Shown here: one piece after another, positions 1 through 9,394 of the stretch
Layout of the letters: the number at the start of each line of letters is the position of its first letter
Position numbering within the stretch: the first letter of the stretch is position 1
Assembly: GCF_016881005.1 (NCBI RefSeq)
Contig: NZ_JACOPV010000004.1
Span: 124,001 to 188,000, forward strand
DNA from: Pseudomonas arcuscaelestis
Lineage (GTDB): Bacteria; Pseudomonadota; Gammaproteobacteria; Pseudomonadales; Pseudomonadaceae
Reading direction: 5' to 3'
Length of the DNA stretch: 64,000 bases
Notes under the pieces: model-generated
What the model saw: the letters and a program-made list of their open reading frames with translations, nothing else
Database searches by the model: none
Told to the model about the DNA's origin: nothing
Position numbers and translations under genes: made by a program

Positions 1-296
1 GCAACCCTGCAGCCATCGAACTGGCGCAGAGCCAGGGCTTCCAGAAAATCGCCGAATCTGAAGAAGACGGCGAAGCCTTTGTGGTGCTGTACAAGGCCAT
101 CGACCAGATTCGCCAGTGCATCGACACCATCCATAAGGATCCAGGCAGCCGCCGCATTCTGTTCCATGGCTGGAACTGCGCCCAGCTGGATGAAATGGCC
201 TTGCCACCGTGCCACTTGCTGTACCAGTTCCACCCGAACGTGGAGACCAAGGAAATTTCCCTGACCCTCTACATTCGTTCCAACGACCTGGGCCTT
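1..296 (+). pseudogene. thyA: resident thyA, 5' fragment (interrupted by island)
   Basis: This is the N-terminal and central part of the Pseudomonas-type long thymidylate synthase, read in the frame whose codons begin at position 3; its true start is left of the window. The catalytic cysteine motif PPCHLLYQF is present at about 210-237. Homology ends after the residues RSNDLGL at about 296, and a foreign tail then runs to a stop at 339-341. The missing C-terminal part is at 52201-52515, so the insertion splits the gene. The fragment lacks the C-terminal third needed for folate binding and cannot be a working synthase. It differs from the island copy at 6637, which is a shorter and more divergent type. 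Confidence 0.93.
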
Positions 297-306
297 TTAT
301 CGGACG

Positions 307-335
307 TAGGAAAAAGCGCACAGTACGTGTTCCTA
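307..335. other. left-end inverted repeat, candidate recombinase site
   Basis: TAGGAA at 307-312 and TTCCTA at 330-335 form an inverted repeat with a 17-nt spacer, 11 nt inside the left junction. This spacing is typical of paired tyrosine-recombinase binding sites. The assignment as part of the attachment site is inferred from position only. Confidence 0.4.
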
Positions 336-374
336 GCCTAAAAAATTTGTCTTTCATGCGACTTCATCTTGACC

Positions 375-402
375 TTGACAAGCTGCACATTCTGCATAGG
401 AT
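375..402 (+). promoter_or_regulatory. gin operon promoter
   Basis: A consensus -35 box TTGACA (375-380) is followed, after 16 nt, by TAGGAT (397-402). This lies 27 nt before the GTG start of ginA and inside the island, so the operon carries its own promoter. A ribosome binding site AAGGGG follows at about 417-422. Confidence 0.55.
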
Positions 403-428
403 GGGCGGCCTTCAAAAAGGGGTAGTCG

Positions 429-1661
429 GTGAAGGTTGTAGTCAAAGAGAAGCAGTTGCTCGACCTGGGTGGGTCGATGCTCAACGAGGATGGGCCTACA
501 GTGGCAGACCAGGTGTCTGTGACTGCGGTGGGGCTGTTCGATTCAGAAGAGAGGTTAGTCCCGCTTGTAAGCGAGTACCTGACCTACGCAGTACGCAGTG
601 CCAACCTAGCGGCCCTGTCCGCCGAGACGTACGGGCGTAACATTGGTTACCTTCTCGAGCACATGAAAGGCACGCCTACTTTCAAAAGCTCGTCCTATGA
701 CGAAATACTTCTTGCCGTAAGTAAGCACAACATTCAGCGCTACTATTCCCACTTGCGCGAAGTTGATAGTTTGACCTCAACTACTATCCGTAACAGGGAT
801 GCTTGTTATATGGCCCTGTTCAACGATTTCTTGTGTGTTGCAGGTAAACAACGATCTGCTGTGCGGGAGGACAATCCTTATGCCGGTGGATTTCTTTCGC
901 CGCCTCCGAAGAAAGATTTGGTATATCCCTGTTCCATGCGGGAGCTCAAAGCGCTTATTGAGTATGCCAGTAGCGAGAGGGAGCGTTGCCTAATCCAAAC
1001 TATCTTTGATGTGGGCTTGCGTCGAAGTGAAGTTGGTAGGGTCACCCTAGGGGCCGTGAATAAGGCTTTGGGGTTCGCTCAAGCTAACTTTGTTCCAGAT
1101 GACGCACTTGATTGGGTGCATCCTGATTATTGCCCGCTGTATATTGATGGAAGCAAGGGGCGTGGTAAGGAGTTCAAACCGCGATACTCAATCGTGAGTC
1201 GAGCTGTGCTCGAGCGTATTAAGCGTTACCACGCTTCTCCTTTATTCAAGAAGCACGCTCGCCGTTACGAAAGTGCGGATGTAACTCCCTGCTTCTTCAA
1301 TTCAGAGGGACGACCTTTCAATCCTGACGCTATTAGCAAACTGCTTGAGCGACTTTCTAAGCGTGCCGTTAAGAGCAAGCGACTTGAGCGTATGGTCTCG
1401 CCACATAAGCTTCGTCATGGCCATGCGTATGCGATTTTGATTAGCCCAGACTTTGGCGATAACTACCTCGACAAACTTCTAATGGCGCAGAAATCCCTCG
1501 GCCACGAAGACGCATCCACGACAGGGATTTATACCAGGTTGCCACAGGATATTTTTCATCTGGTTTGCCCGAACACGGGAGAAGTTTCGACCAAGGCAAA
1601 AAGCATGGCGGATCTTGCTGCGCAGACGACATTGAAGATCAGGTTGGGAGATAAGAAATGA
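429..1661 (+). CDS. ginA: GinA tyrosine recombinase
   Basis: This 410-residue tyrosine recombinase is the first of the three integrases of the gin operon, required in known GInts for excision and integration. An N-terminal SAM-like core-binding region lies at about residues 50-150 and the catalytic domain at about 165-375. Visible catalytic residues are Arg in GLRRSE (about 199), Lys in the SKGRGKEFK strand, the HKLRHGH box (about 325), the LGHEDASTT box, and the nucleophilic Tyr in GIYTRL (about 367). The set is complete, so this protein should be able to cleave DNA. The start is GTG at 429, chosen for the AAGGGG ribosome binding site. The stop overlaps the ATG of ginB (ATGA-type coupling). 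Confidence 0.9.
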   Translation: MKVVVKEKQLLDLGGSMLNEDGPTVADQVSVTAVGLFDSEERLVPLVSEYLTYAVRSANLAALSAETYGRNIGYLLEHMKGTPTFKSSSYDEILLAVSKHNIQRYYSHLREVDSLTSTTIRNRDACYMALFNDFLCVAGKQRSAVREDNPYAGGFLSPPPKKDLVYPCSMRELKALIEYASSERERCLIQTIFDVGLRRSEVGRVTLGAVNKALGFAQANFVPDDALDWVHPDYCPLYIDGSKGRGKEFKPRYSIVSRAVLERIKRYHASPLFKKHARRYESADVTPCFFNSEGRPFNPDAISKLLERLSKRAVKSKRLERMVSPHKLRHGHAYAILISPDFGDNYLDKLLMAQKSLGHEDASTTGIYTRLPQDIFHLVCPNTGEVSTKAKSMADLAAQTTLKIRLGDKK

Positions 1662-4033
1662 ATATTTCAGTACGTGCAGTTGAAAGTGGCAAGATCATCA
1701 GGTGGCTTAGAGAGCTGGAAGAAAATCCGCTCAATTACTACCAAGTCGAGCTCGCCGACGATTCCAGTGGGAAGTACGCTCCACTCATGCTGAGTGAGTC
1801 CTATATTGCTAGTAAGGATCTCGATCCATCAATCGAGATGTTCGAGCTTGCAGAGCAGAAACTCATCCTTAACATGCTCATTGATGGTGTTATTCACCAG
1901 GGAGAAACCGCTGCTGGCTGCAACTGGCGTTTGAAGTTGTTGGGCTGGTACAAGTCTCTTTCCCAAGAAGAAAAGCTCGAGTTGCCCATTTACGGCAACA
2001 AACTTAGTCTCACAAAGGCTGTTGAGCCGATTGTGGGGCTTGAGTCGATCAAGCATGGCTTCAGTCAGTATGAAGGCGTCCGTCTTGCGTACGATGAAAT
2101 CAATCTGGATCTTCAATTCCTGGGCGTGGCCTCAACGGATTACATGACCGTTAAGGAACGAATTGAGTCCAAGGAAGAGTTTGTGCCGCAGGAGAGTGCT
2201 CTTGTGGATTTCAAACGCCTCAAAATGCTTGATTTCGCTACCTTGGACGACCTCGAGAAATCTTCTGAAGATAGGCCATTCAACGATCTGAAACATGCGT
2301 TTGCGACCGCTTCTCTGGGGACTACCAGCGACTCAGGAGCTAGCAATTACCATGAGGGGTTTAGATGGTTCACCAAGCTCCTTGTTGGGCGTGGCTTCAG
2401 GGGAATGGAGCCGCTGACTGAGTTTCTTGATCCATTTATCCTCCCTCTGTTTCGCTCGTACCTTGAGCGGCAGATTGTTGCGGGTGACCTTTCTCCAGTC
2501 TCCGCCAATACCTTGATTAGCGCCGCCCGGATCACCTTGACGACCATTAAAAACATCAAAGGTTACACGGGATCAGATTTCATCAACTGCCAAGGATTCG
2601 ATGCTGACCGCGTCACTGATCAGTACCGTCCCTATTCGAGCGCCGAGCGTGTTCGTATTTCTGAGAGCGTTGAAGAGGATATCCTGCACTACAACACCCT
2701 TTCTCAGCCGTATCAGAAGAGCGGCATTGGTGAGGATCCTCTCTGCAAGGATGGGCGCTTGAAGCCAGGCCTCAACACCCTCGACAGTGCTCGTTGGATT
2801 TTTGAGAACAAGCTGAGCTGTTCTCATGCTGGCTACGATCAGAAGGATAGTGACGATCCTTATGTTTTAGGTTTTCTTCGACTCGTTAAGCGTTCTGGCG
2901 TCAGCCTGCGGGAGGTGGTGGAAGGTTGGGGTGCTCACTACCGAATCGATTCGACCGTTATTGCTCCGTATGCCATTAAGCTCGCCCAAGTCACCGGGTT
3001 GAACGCTGACTCAATCAAGCTTCTTGATGTGGATGATTATGAGCCTAGGCACCCGCTTACCGGTCGCCCCTGCCTGAGGTACTGGAAAGAGCGCTCCGAG
3101 GGTGGAAAGGTGATGCACCTTGATATTTTTGAGGCTGATATCACCTGGCTTACCACTGCTCAATCCAGGGCTGTTGCCAAAGTGTTTGAAGACGTTAAAG
3201 CACTGACAGCTTCGCTGCGCGAGTCTGCTCCCGAGGCCGTGCGCGACAAGCTATTCATCTGGCAGTCCAGTGCGCGGATCAGCTTTCTTGAGATCAAATC
3301 TTTTGCAACTGCGAAGGACGGGGCCTTGGGGGTAGTCTTCGCAGCATATTCTAAGCGTAAAGCCCTACTGGACAGCTCTGGTCAGCCGTTGAGCCTTTCG
3401 CCTTCCCGGCTGCGCCCTAGCTTCATCAGCGAACTGGTGGAGCGGGACGTACCCGTCCGCGAGATCCAGCTGATTTTGGGCCACAAACATATCGAGACTA
3501 CCCTAGCCTACCTGGATCGTATGGACTTCAACCACATCGCACGCTCCAAACTGGATGTGGCGCTCAGGGAACTCCATGAGTCGGCAGCCGAGGCGTTTGA
3601 TCAGGGCCCGAACAAGGATGCTGAGGCCAACCTGATCGACGTCGTGAATCTCGATGGGCCTCAGGTAGTTTTCAAAACGCCGCTGGCGAGCTGTCGTAAT
3701 ATTTTCAACCCGCCAGAGTTCATCAAAAAACTGAGTACCTATGTACCTGGTAGCCCATGTGCGCTGTACAACATGTGCCTAGGATGTGAGAACGTTTTGC
3801 TCACTGCGTCTAGTTTGCCGGAGCTGTTCGCGATGGAGCGGGACTACCTTAAGCTTATGGAGGTATCTCGGATCATGGACACACCCTATGGCCGCGTAGT
3901 GCGCGAAAACTTGGCTCTGTTGGATGGCATCCTCAACTCAAACTCTGATTTTACTCCTAAGGAATTGGCCGAAGGCCGTCGTCTTTCCGAGTTTGTAGAT
4001 ACAACTGTGCTGGTTGATGGGGTGGGGATGTGA
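1658..4033 (+). CDS. ginB: GinB large recombinase, degenerate first catalytic Arg
   Basis: This 791-residue protein is the second recombinase of the gin operon, comparable in size and order to TnpB of Tn554-like elements. The C-terminal half shows the recombinase fold: PSRLRPSF in place of the HxxR box (about 584) and LGHKHIETTLAYLDR with the conserved His and Tyr (about 606-620). Where GinA and GinC have GLR/GMR for the first catalytic Arg, this protein reads TGLNADSI (about 445), so Arg is replaced by Asn. Beyond the catalytic domain is a Cys-rich tail (about residues 690-720, including CALYNMCLGC) that may bind zinc. It overlaps ginA and ginC by 4 nt on each side. The missing Arg suggests a structural or accessory role or an altered active site. 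Confidence 0.86.
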   Translation: MNISVRAVESGKIIRWLRELEENPLNYYQVELADDSSGKYAPLMLSESYIASKDLDPSIEMFELAEQKLILNMLIDGVIHQGETAAGCNWRLKLLGWYKSLSQEEKLELPIYGNKLSLTKAVEPIVGLESIKHGFSQYEGVRLAYDEINLDLQFLGVASTDYMTVKERIESKEEFVPQESALVDFKRLKMLDFATLDDLEKSSEDRPFNDLKHAFATASLGTTSDSGASNYHEGFRWFTKLLVGRGFRGMEPLTEFLDPFILPLFRSYLERQIVAGDLSPVSANTLISAARITLTTIKNIKGYTGSDFINCQGFDADRVTDQYRPYSSAERVRISESVEEDILHYNTLSQPYQKSGIGEDPLCKDGRLKPGLNTLDSARWIFENKLSCSHAGYDQKDSDDPYVLGFLRLVKRSGVSLREVVEGWGAHYRIDSTVIAPYAIKLAQVTGLNADSIKLLDVDDYEPRHPLTGRPCLRYWKERSEGGKVMHLDIFEADITWLTTAQSRAVAKVFEDVKALTASLRESAPEAVRDKLFIWQSSARISFLEIKSFATAKDGALGVVFAAYSKRKALLDSSGQPLSLSPSRLRPSFISELVERDVPVREIQLILGHKHIETTLAYLDRMDFNHIARSKLDVALRELHESAAEAFDQGPNKDAEANLIDVVNLDGPQVVFKTPLASCRNIFNPPEFIKKLSTYVPGSPCALYNMCLGCENVLLTASSLPELFAMERDYLKLMEVSRIMDTPYGRVVRENLALLDGILNSNSDFTPKELAEGRRLSEFVDTTVLVDGVGM

Positions 4034-6126
4034 TGATGGAACAAACGAATTTCTCCACCCTGTTAACGTTTTCGAAGTTTCGCTTTAGCTTGTTTTTGCT
4101 ACAGGGAGCGGCTATTGCTTCTGAAGAAGAGAGCGAGCAGCAGGAAGCCTTGGCTTTTCTGGCCTATCTCAATGCCTTGCAGGTATCTGAACTCTCTGAA
4201 TTCCTGGACGGGGTCTGGGACTTCAATGCGGATTACCCAAATGCATCCCGTTATATTCGTGGATCCAAGCTTCGGATTGATTTTACGAAGTACCCCAACA
4301 TTCCAGAGTTGGCGATCCTTGAGCTTAAAGCTGCGTTCATGATCATTCTCAAGGCGCTGAGTGGAGTTCCAGCGGAGGGTCAATCCGTCAGTGCAAACAA
4401 GAAACCGCCAAAGCCCAATTCGTTGATCACTGACTATGAGTGCGGGCTTCGGTTTTTGGATAAGGTTTATTCCGTCGCTGCTATTGAACTTGGAAAAGAG
4501 CACGTTGATCGTGAGCTGATCTCAATTCAATGTTTATCTGCGCATTTTTATGCAGCAGCTGCGGAGGATTTTGATTATGTATACGATGGGAACACTGAAA
4601 AGCTTTTCAAGCTACTAAAGTCAGGCTATCTGCAAGCGAACGTGTTCGGTGCAAACCTACCACTCGTGGACTTTACCAAGTTAAAGTGGAAAGTCCTTGG
4701 TGGTAAACATCGCCCTGCAAAGGATGCTGAAAAAAAGTCCCAAGTATTACCAAACACCGTCTTCGAAATTTCATCTCAAATGGCCTCGCTATCCATTGTC
4801 GACTTTTTGGATGCTATGGGTGAGAACGTAATTGATACTGCCAGCCTCAAACGCCGCAACGCAAAAGATTATTTTCCTGCGCAAATGAATGGGTTGAACC
4901 CGCTGAAATTTAACCTGTATGTCTATAATCGGCTGGTGAATAAGGGCTTCTCGAAGGAGGAAGCCTCTAGGTTATTGGACAGTGATGTCATGGGTTCAAG
5001 CAACCTGTTCTCGATGAATGCTAACTATGCGGTTAGGCAATATGCAAAAATCACCGGCTCGCCATTTAATGATGAATTCAGGTTGTATATGAATTTCGTC
5101 AACTATTCGTGCCTCTACATTATTGGCCAGTACACAGGGATGCGTCCGTCTGAATATGCAGAGCTGCTCGCTAGTTCTAGCCTTCGCCCTGATGGCCGCT
5201 ACTGGGTGTTGGCAAGCAATGTGAGCAAGCACCAGGACAATCTTGTTGAGTTGTTTGATGATTTTTGGCTCGCCATCCCCATTGTTCGTGATGCTGTTCG
5301 GGTGTGTCAGTTAATCAGTAAATACAAGAACAACGACTATATCTTTTCGAATGTGGATACGGTCGCTTTTGGGGAGCAAGGGAAGCCATTTTCTGCCGGC
5401 GCAACCAAGCTCACACTGGAAAAATTTTTCGAGCGTATCTTGCCGCCGGAGACTTTTGAGGAGCTTGACTTCAACGCCTACATGATGCGCCATACCTTGG
5501 CTTATCAGCTTTATCGTGCCGACTTGGGTCTGCCGTTTATCTCTCACCAGCTTAAGCACTTCGGTGAGATCGTAGGTGTGGGGCATTCAGATCGCGGGTT
5601 TAGTAAGACCACCCTGCTCTATGGCGAGATTGCCGACCGAATATCCAAGGGTGGTGGTGCCCGGAAGACGAAAGGTAGGTCGCTTCGTCAGGATGCGGAA
5701 ATTGAAAGCATTCAACAGCGCTTCGACCCTGACGGCAGCTACGCAGGCGTGAATGCTGAGGCCCATAGGGAAAGCCTCAGGAAGGTTTTCCGAGGTTACA
5801 TGGCCTCTGGGCACACCAAGGACGATATTTTTGAGGCTATGCTCGACCAGCACATTGCGGTTATCAACGTGGGCTCTGGCTTCTGTTATGGTGGCGGCGC
5901 GGATGAGTTCGACAGTTCCCTACCTTGCATTGGCGGGCTTCGTTGTAACCCTAACCGTTGCCAGAATGCCATCGTCAGCAAGGCCAACGCGCCGGCTTGG
6001 CGAGACGTTTATTACCAGAACAAGGCGATGCTCGGCAATCCAGCGTATGCACACACACATGCGCAGAACAAAGCCGCGATGGAGGAAGCTTATGGCGTCC
6101 TTCAGTTGCTGGAAGAGGAGCTCTGA
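4030..6126 (+). CDS. ginC: GinC recombinase
   Basis: This 698-residue protein is the third recombinase of the operon. Catalytic-type residues are Arg in TGMRPSE (about 371), Lys in SKHQDN, Arg-His in YMMRHTLAY (about 485), His in HQLKHFG, and Tyr in LLYGEI (about 531). The C-terminus carries a Cys-rich motif (CIGGLRCNPNRCQNA, about 640-655) like that of GinB, suggesting the two share a zinc-binding tail as well as a common origin. It starts within the ginB stop (ATGA overlap) and ends one base before the ginD start, so the four genes are translated as a unit. Confidence 0.86.
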   Translation: MMMEQTNFSTLLTFSKFRFSLFLLQGAAIASEEESEQQEALAFLAYLNALQVSELSEFLDGVWDFNADYPNASRYIRGSKLRIDFTKYPNIPELAILELKAAFMIILKALSGVPAEGQSVSANKKPPKPNSLITDYECGLRFLDKVYSVAAIELGKEHVDRELISIQCLSAHFYAAAAEDFDYVYDGNTEKLFKLLKSGYLQANVFGANLPLVDFTKLKWKVLGGKHRPAKDAEKKSQVLPNTVFEISSQMASLSIVDFLDAMGENVIDTASLKRRNAKDYFPAQMNGLNPLKFNLYVYNRLVNKGFSKEEASRLLDSDVMGSSNLFSMNANYAVRQYAKITGSPFNDEFRLYMNFVNYSCLYIIGQYTGMRPSEYAELLASSSLRPDGRYWVLASNVSKHQDNLVELFDDFWLAIPIVRDAVRVCQLISKYKNNDYIFSNVDTVAFGEQGKPFSAGATKLTLEKFFERILPPETFEELDFNAYMMRHTLAYQLYRADLGLPFISHQLKHFGEIVGVGHSDRGFSKTTLLYGEIADRISKGGGARKTKGRSLRQDAEIESIQQRFDPDGSYAGVNAEAHRESLRKVFRGYMASGHTKDDIFEAMLDQHIAVINVGSGFCYGGGADEFDSSLPCIGGLRCNPNRCQNAIVSKANAPAWRDVYYQNKAMLGNPAYAHTHAQNKAAMEEAYGVLQLLEEEL

Positions 6127-6127
6127 G

Positions 6128-6640
6128 ATGTCTGATCCACGGGCATTCGATCAGAAGAATAAAGAAGATTTTGATCAGTACACAGAGTTGTTGGCCGAAG
6201 CGCTTCTTAATATCGCAGCGGACGACTCTATGAAGGCGACTGTTGCTGAGCTTAGCCGTATGACTGGTATGCATCGCAATACTATCCGCATGCGTGTTTG
6301 GCCTTTGGAGCGCCTTGAAATTATCAAGGAGAATCGCCGAATCGAATTTTTGCGCAAGAAGGTCTCAAACAAGAAGCCAGTTGATCCTCTTGTAGTGCTT
6401 ACTGATAAGTTGGAAGCTGCTAGGGTCGAGGTTCTTCACTGGTTTACGGAGGCTAAAATAGCTGACGATGCTGCTCAGACTAATGAGCAGAAGTATCAAG
6501 ATATGATTGGTTCAAGAGATACCTATAAAAGCCTTTTGGCTGATGCCAACAAGCGGCTCTTGGACTCTCAAAAAGAAATTGATAAACTCAAGCAAGTGAT
6601 CAGTATCCTGGAAGCAGCCCAGGCGGAGAAAATTGCATGA
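6128..6640 (+). CDS. ginD: GinD helix-turn-helix / coiled-coil accessory protein
   Basis: This 170-residue protein has a likely winged or simple HTH in its N-terminal half (around [19 protein letters not shown], residues 38-58). A long heptad-rich coiled coil runs from about residue 95 to the end ([17 protein letters not shown]). This matches the small fourth gin protein of GInts, which is needed for integration and excision, and parallels TnpC of Tn554. The ATG at 6128 lies directly after the ginC stop. Its own stop overlaps the start of the island thyA, which ties thyA to the mobility operon. Confidence 0.82.
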   Translation: MSDPRAFDQKNKEDFDQYTELLAEALLNIAADDSMKATVAELSRMTGMHRNTIRMRVWPLERLEIIKENRRIEFLRKKVSNKKPVDPLVVLTDKLEAARVEVLHWFTEAKIADDAAQTNEQKYQDMIGSRDTYKSLLADANKRLLDSQKEIDKLKQVISILEAAQAEKIA

Positions 6641-7470
6641 AAAGCTATCTGGACTTACTGACTGATGTTCTTGAGAATGGTGCGGTCAAAGGTGACCGAA
6701 CCGGCACCGGTACTATTAGTGTCTTTGGGAGGCAGTATCGACACGACCTGTCGAAAGGCTTTCCTTTGCTTACAACGAAGAAGTTGCACTTTAAAAGTAT
6801 TGTTAATGAGCTTATTTGGTTTCTTGGCGGCGATACTAACGTTAAATGGCTCAATGAGAATGGCGTTAAGATTTGGAACGAGTGGGCCACCGAAGAAGGT
6901 GGCCTCGGGCCAGTCTACGGCAAGCAGTGGACTGCTTGGCCAACCAAGGATGGCGGGACGATCAATCAGATCGACTACGTCGTTAATGCCCTGAAGACCA
7001 ACCCGAATAGTCGGCGAATCCTGTTCCATGGTTGGAACGTGGAATACCTGCCGGACGAGAAGGTGAGCCCTCAGGAAAATGCCCGTCAAGGCAAGATGGC
7101 GCTGCCTCCGTGCCACCTGCTTTATCAATTCTATGTCGTGGATAATAAGCTGTCAGCGCACCTGTTCATTCGGTCGTCAGATAGCTTCTTGGGGCTCCCA
7201 TACAACACGGCATCCCTGGCGTGCCTGACGCACATGCTCGCCCAACAGTGCGACCTCGACGTTGGTGAGATCGTAATTTCGCTCAGCGATGTCCATATCT
7301 ATTCCAACCACATGGAGCAAGTGAAGACTCAGATCGCACGTGCGCCACGTCAGTTGCCTGAGCTGAAGTTGCTTCGTAAGCCAGCATCCATCTACGACTA
7401 CAAGTTCGAAGACTTCGAGGTGGTGGGCTACGATCCGCACCCGCATATCTCTGCACCTGTATCAGTCTGA
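6637..7470 (+). CDS. thyA: thymidylate synthase (island-borne replacement)
   Basis: This complete 277-residue ThyA converts dUMP to dTMP using methylene-tetrahydrofolate. The landmark motifs are visible: GDRTGTGT near residue 20, RRILFHGWN, the catalytic cysteine in [10 protein letters not shown] (about 160), QCDLDVGE, and the HIYSNH motif. It is the short (E. coli-like) form, whereas the broken resident gene is the longer Pseudomonas form, so it is not a recent duplicate of the target. At the position matching the insertion point it reads [12 protein letters not shown], while the resident reads RSNDLGL then GTPFN, so the island copy does not preserve the target sequence. It begins inside the ginD stop (ATGA), so it is the fifth gene of the gin operon. 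A strong terminator follows. Confidence 0.96.
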   Translation: MKSYLDLLTDVLENGAVKGDRTGTGTISVFGRQYRHDLSKGFPLLTTKKLHFKSIVNELIWFLGGDTNVKWLNENGVKIWNEWATEEGGLGPVYGKQWTAWPTKDGGTINQIDYVVNALKTNPNSRRILFHGWNVEYLPDEKVSPQENARQGKMALPPCHLLYQFYVVDNKLSAHLFIRSSDSFLGLPYNTASLACLTHMLAQQCDLDVGEIVISLSDVHIYSNHMEQVKTQIARAPRQLPELKLLRKPASIYDYKFEDFEVVGYDPHPHISAPVSV

Positions 7471-7494
7471 TCTTCAGCGACACCCAGTGAAATG

Positions 7495-7518
7495 ACCGGC
7501 CTCATGGCCGGTTTTTTT
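7495..7518 (+). terminator. Rho-independent terminator after gin-thyA operon
   Basis: ACCGGCC (7495-7501), loop TCAT, GGCCGGT (7506-7512), then a run of Ts to 7518. It is 25 nt after the thyA stop and closes the ginABCD-thyA operon. Confidence 0.92.
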
Positions 7519-7675
7519 ACGCCCGCTCGATGAGATATCCCCGGTGCTCGATGCCTGGAGGCTGATCCCGGATCAACTCTGATGGAGAGCCTCGCCGACC
7601 TACGGTTCCTCAATATGGCTGGCTGTAAAGCCTGACTTTTGTGGTGGCGAGTGAAGTCCATTCGGAGGTTGCCGT

Positions 7676-8272
7676 ATGATCGCAGTAACTACAGCCGCAA
7701 CCTCTCCCGAGGATAATGCCTTGAAGCTCCTCACAGGACTCTGGAACCTTATCAATCCCGACCGCCGTTCGGAGTCGGAGAAAACGCGAGAGCGTGACTT
7801 CATCGCTGCTGCGAACAGCCTCAAAACCCTCAAGGTGACGCCCGAAGGCGGCATGTCCATCGACCCTCAAGAGTTTCGCGAACAGATAATCACAGCACGC
7901 GAAGAGCTGAAACATCTGGTTCACAAGCCAGGAGCTCCTAACGCGCCGTTGAAGGTAATCACCGACTTCGAGGTGGCACAGGAGTCGGATCCGTTTGTAG
8001 AGCCTCGACAGGGCGTCCTGGACTGTATTGAGGTGGTTGCCTGGCGTCGGTTACCCAGCGGTGCAGCTGTACGCTACACGTGCCTGAAGTGCGTGAGCAC
8101 AAGTCGATTCGTTGTCGCGGCAACTAGCCTGTTCTCTGGGGGGACTGAAAGTCTTCCGCCTTGGGTTGACGGCAATATAAACAGGCAAGTCGCTAGCGCC
8201 TTCCAGAACACAGAGTTCCACTGGTACGCGACTGTGGGTGAGGCGATGGATGCCTGGGACGCAGCGCTTTGA
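7676..8272 (+). CDS. hypothetical protein
   Basis: This 198-residue soluble protein is not recognised. A GGAGG ribosome binding site sits about 6 nt before the ATG. The N-terminal 90 residues look helical and charged. The C-terminal half contains a CLKC pair (about residue 138) and ends in a segment rich in Trp and acidic residues. It lies 160 nt after the thyA terminator and is coupled to the next gene (stop and start overlap as TGATG), so the two probably act together. Confidence 0.6.
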   Translation: MIAVTTAATSPEDNALKLLTGLWNLINPDRRSESEKTRERDFIAAANSLKTLKVTPEGGMSIDPQEFREQIITAREELKHLVHKPGAPNAPLKVITDFEVAQESDPFVEPRQGVLDCIEVVAWRRLPSGAAVRYTCLKCVSTSRFVVAATSLFSGGTESLPPWVDGNINRQVASAFQNTEFHWYATVGEAMDAWDAAL

Positions 8273-8706
8273 TGTCCCTACAAAACAGAAAGGCTCGTCC
8301 GGTTCCGCTTGAGCAGTACGAAGATTACGGTGACATCCCGCCAGAGGGAATGGATCTAGAAGAGGTGGAACTCATCTGGTGGACAGTCGCGCCTAGGCTG
8401 AGCAAAAAGGAACTACGAAAACGGCTGAAAATCGTCGCTGACGGCTATCGTGATGCCGGTCGCTTCCGGTACGCGGCAGTTTCAGATGCTCAAGGGCGCG
8501 GTCGTTACCCTCGGGGCGTCATCAACGTTCTTAAGCAGGTGCTGAAGCCACGTGGGTTGATGCCTCTGGACACGGCTGATGATGTCCTTTATGTCCAGGT
8601 TGAGATCTGGCATCTGTGCATCTCAAAAGCACTTGAATGGTGCCCCCCGAATGCACTTCCTAGAAAGCTTCGCGGTATAAAGGTTGAGGCTGATCTGGGG
8701 TTGTAA
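8272..8706 (+). CDS. hypothetical protein
   Basis: This protein of about 144 residues is not recognised. The ATG at 8272 overlaps the upstream stop; a TTG one codon earlier is possible but less likely. It is acidic at the N-terminus (EQYEDYGDIPPEGMDLEE) and basic in the middle (SKKELRKRLK). It forms a two-gene unit with the 7676 gene. Confidence 0.55.
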   Translation: MSLQNRKARPVPLEQYEDYGDIPPEGMDLEEVELIWWTVAPRLSKKELRKRLKIVADGYRDAGRFRYAAVSDAQGRGRYPRGVINVLKQVLKPRGLMPLDTADDVLYVQVEIWHLCISKALEWCPPNALPRKLRGIKVEADLGL

Positions 8707-8721
8707 GCGGCGTAGTTCGGC

Positions 8722-8928
8722 TCACTGGCAATAAGGCCCCCACGTAGGTGGGTTTTCGACGATATCGATTGAGGTGCTGAGCTCGTACTGCATGTGTTCG
8801 AAGACTCTATCGAGACTTGGATGCGCTTTAGACTTTCGCAATGCGCTCACTAGCTCCAGCAGCTCCCGTCCCTGGGCCACCGGCATCTGAATGTCGCAAT
8901 ACACAGTGTCATCGTCGTCTTGTGCCAT
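8722..8928 (-). CDS. small hypothetical protein
   Basis: A 68-residue acidic protein opening with MAQDDDDTVYCDI. It is convergent with the 8272 gene (16-nt gap) and lies 13 nt after the stop of the minus-strand gene at 8942, which suggests a minus-strand pair. No family recognised. Confidence 0.4.
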   Translation of the reverse strand: MAQDDDDTVYCDIQMPVAQGRELLELVSALRKSKAHPSLDRVFEHMQYELSTSIDIVENPPTWGPYCQ

Positions 8929-8941
8929 GCCTGTAGCCCCC

Positions 8942-9349
8942 TCAATCTATTACAGGTTTGTTTCTCACGGCTCTATGCTGCTCCAGGTGCCGCATCTCTG
9001 CTTCCCACCTAGCCAGGAATTTATCCCAGTCCGTGGCGTAAGGCCCTTCGACCACCCGTGTCGAACCGATGCTCGCCTGCTGGAAACGCTCCCTCCATGG
9101 CTGAGGAATGGTTATTTCCAAGACGATATCGATGCCGCAGTTGTGATGCTGCACCGGGACAGAGGCACGAACTTCATTGAGTTCGAGTGACTCACCCATT
9201 GTAGGCGTGCCGCTTCGCTGCTGGTCGTCGAGGTCATCAAGGATGGCTAAGGCGTCAGCTGCCTCGGGGTCACCTGGAAGGAATCTGGCAATCTCCCATA
9301 GCGCTCTCCGCCTAGTGCGCTCAAGCTTTCGGAGTTCATCGTGGGTCAT
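8942..9349 (-). CDS. hypothetical protein
   Basis: This 135-residue protein is not recognised. I chose the ATG at 9349 because AAAGAGA lies just upstream and the longer reading runs into the structured repeat at 9395-9512. The first 55 residues are charged and helical (RKLERTRRRALWEIARF), and the end is also helical. The structured repeat, read on the same strand, ends about 45 nt upstream, so the repeat may lie in this gene's leader. Confidence 0.5.
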   Translation of the reverse strand: MTHDELRKLERTRRRALWEIARFLPGDPEAADALAILDDLDDQQRSGTPTMGESLELNEVRASVPVQHHNCGIDIVLEITIPQPWRERFQQASIGSTRVVEGPYATDWDKFLARWEAEMRHLEQHRAVRNKPVID

Positions 9350-9394
9350 TTCAGTCTCTTTCAGGTCGGTTGAAGCTGGGCTGCGGTAGTGGCG

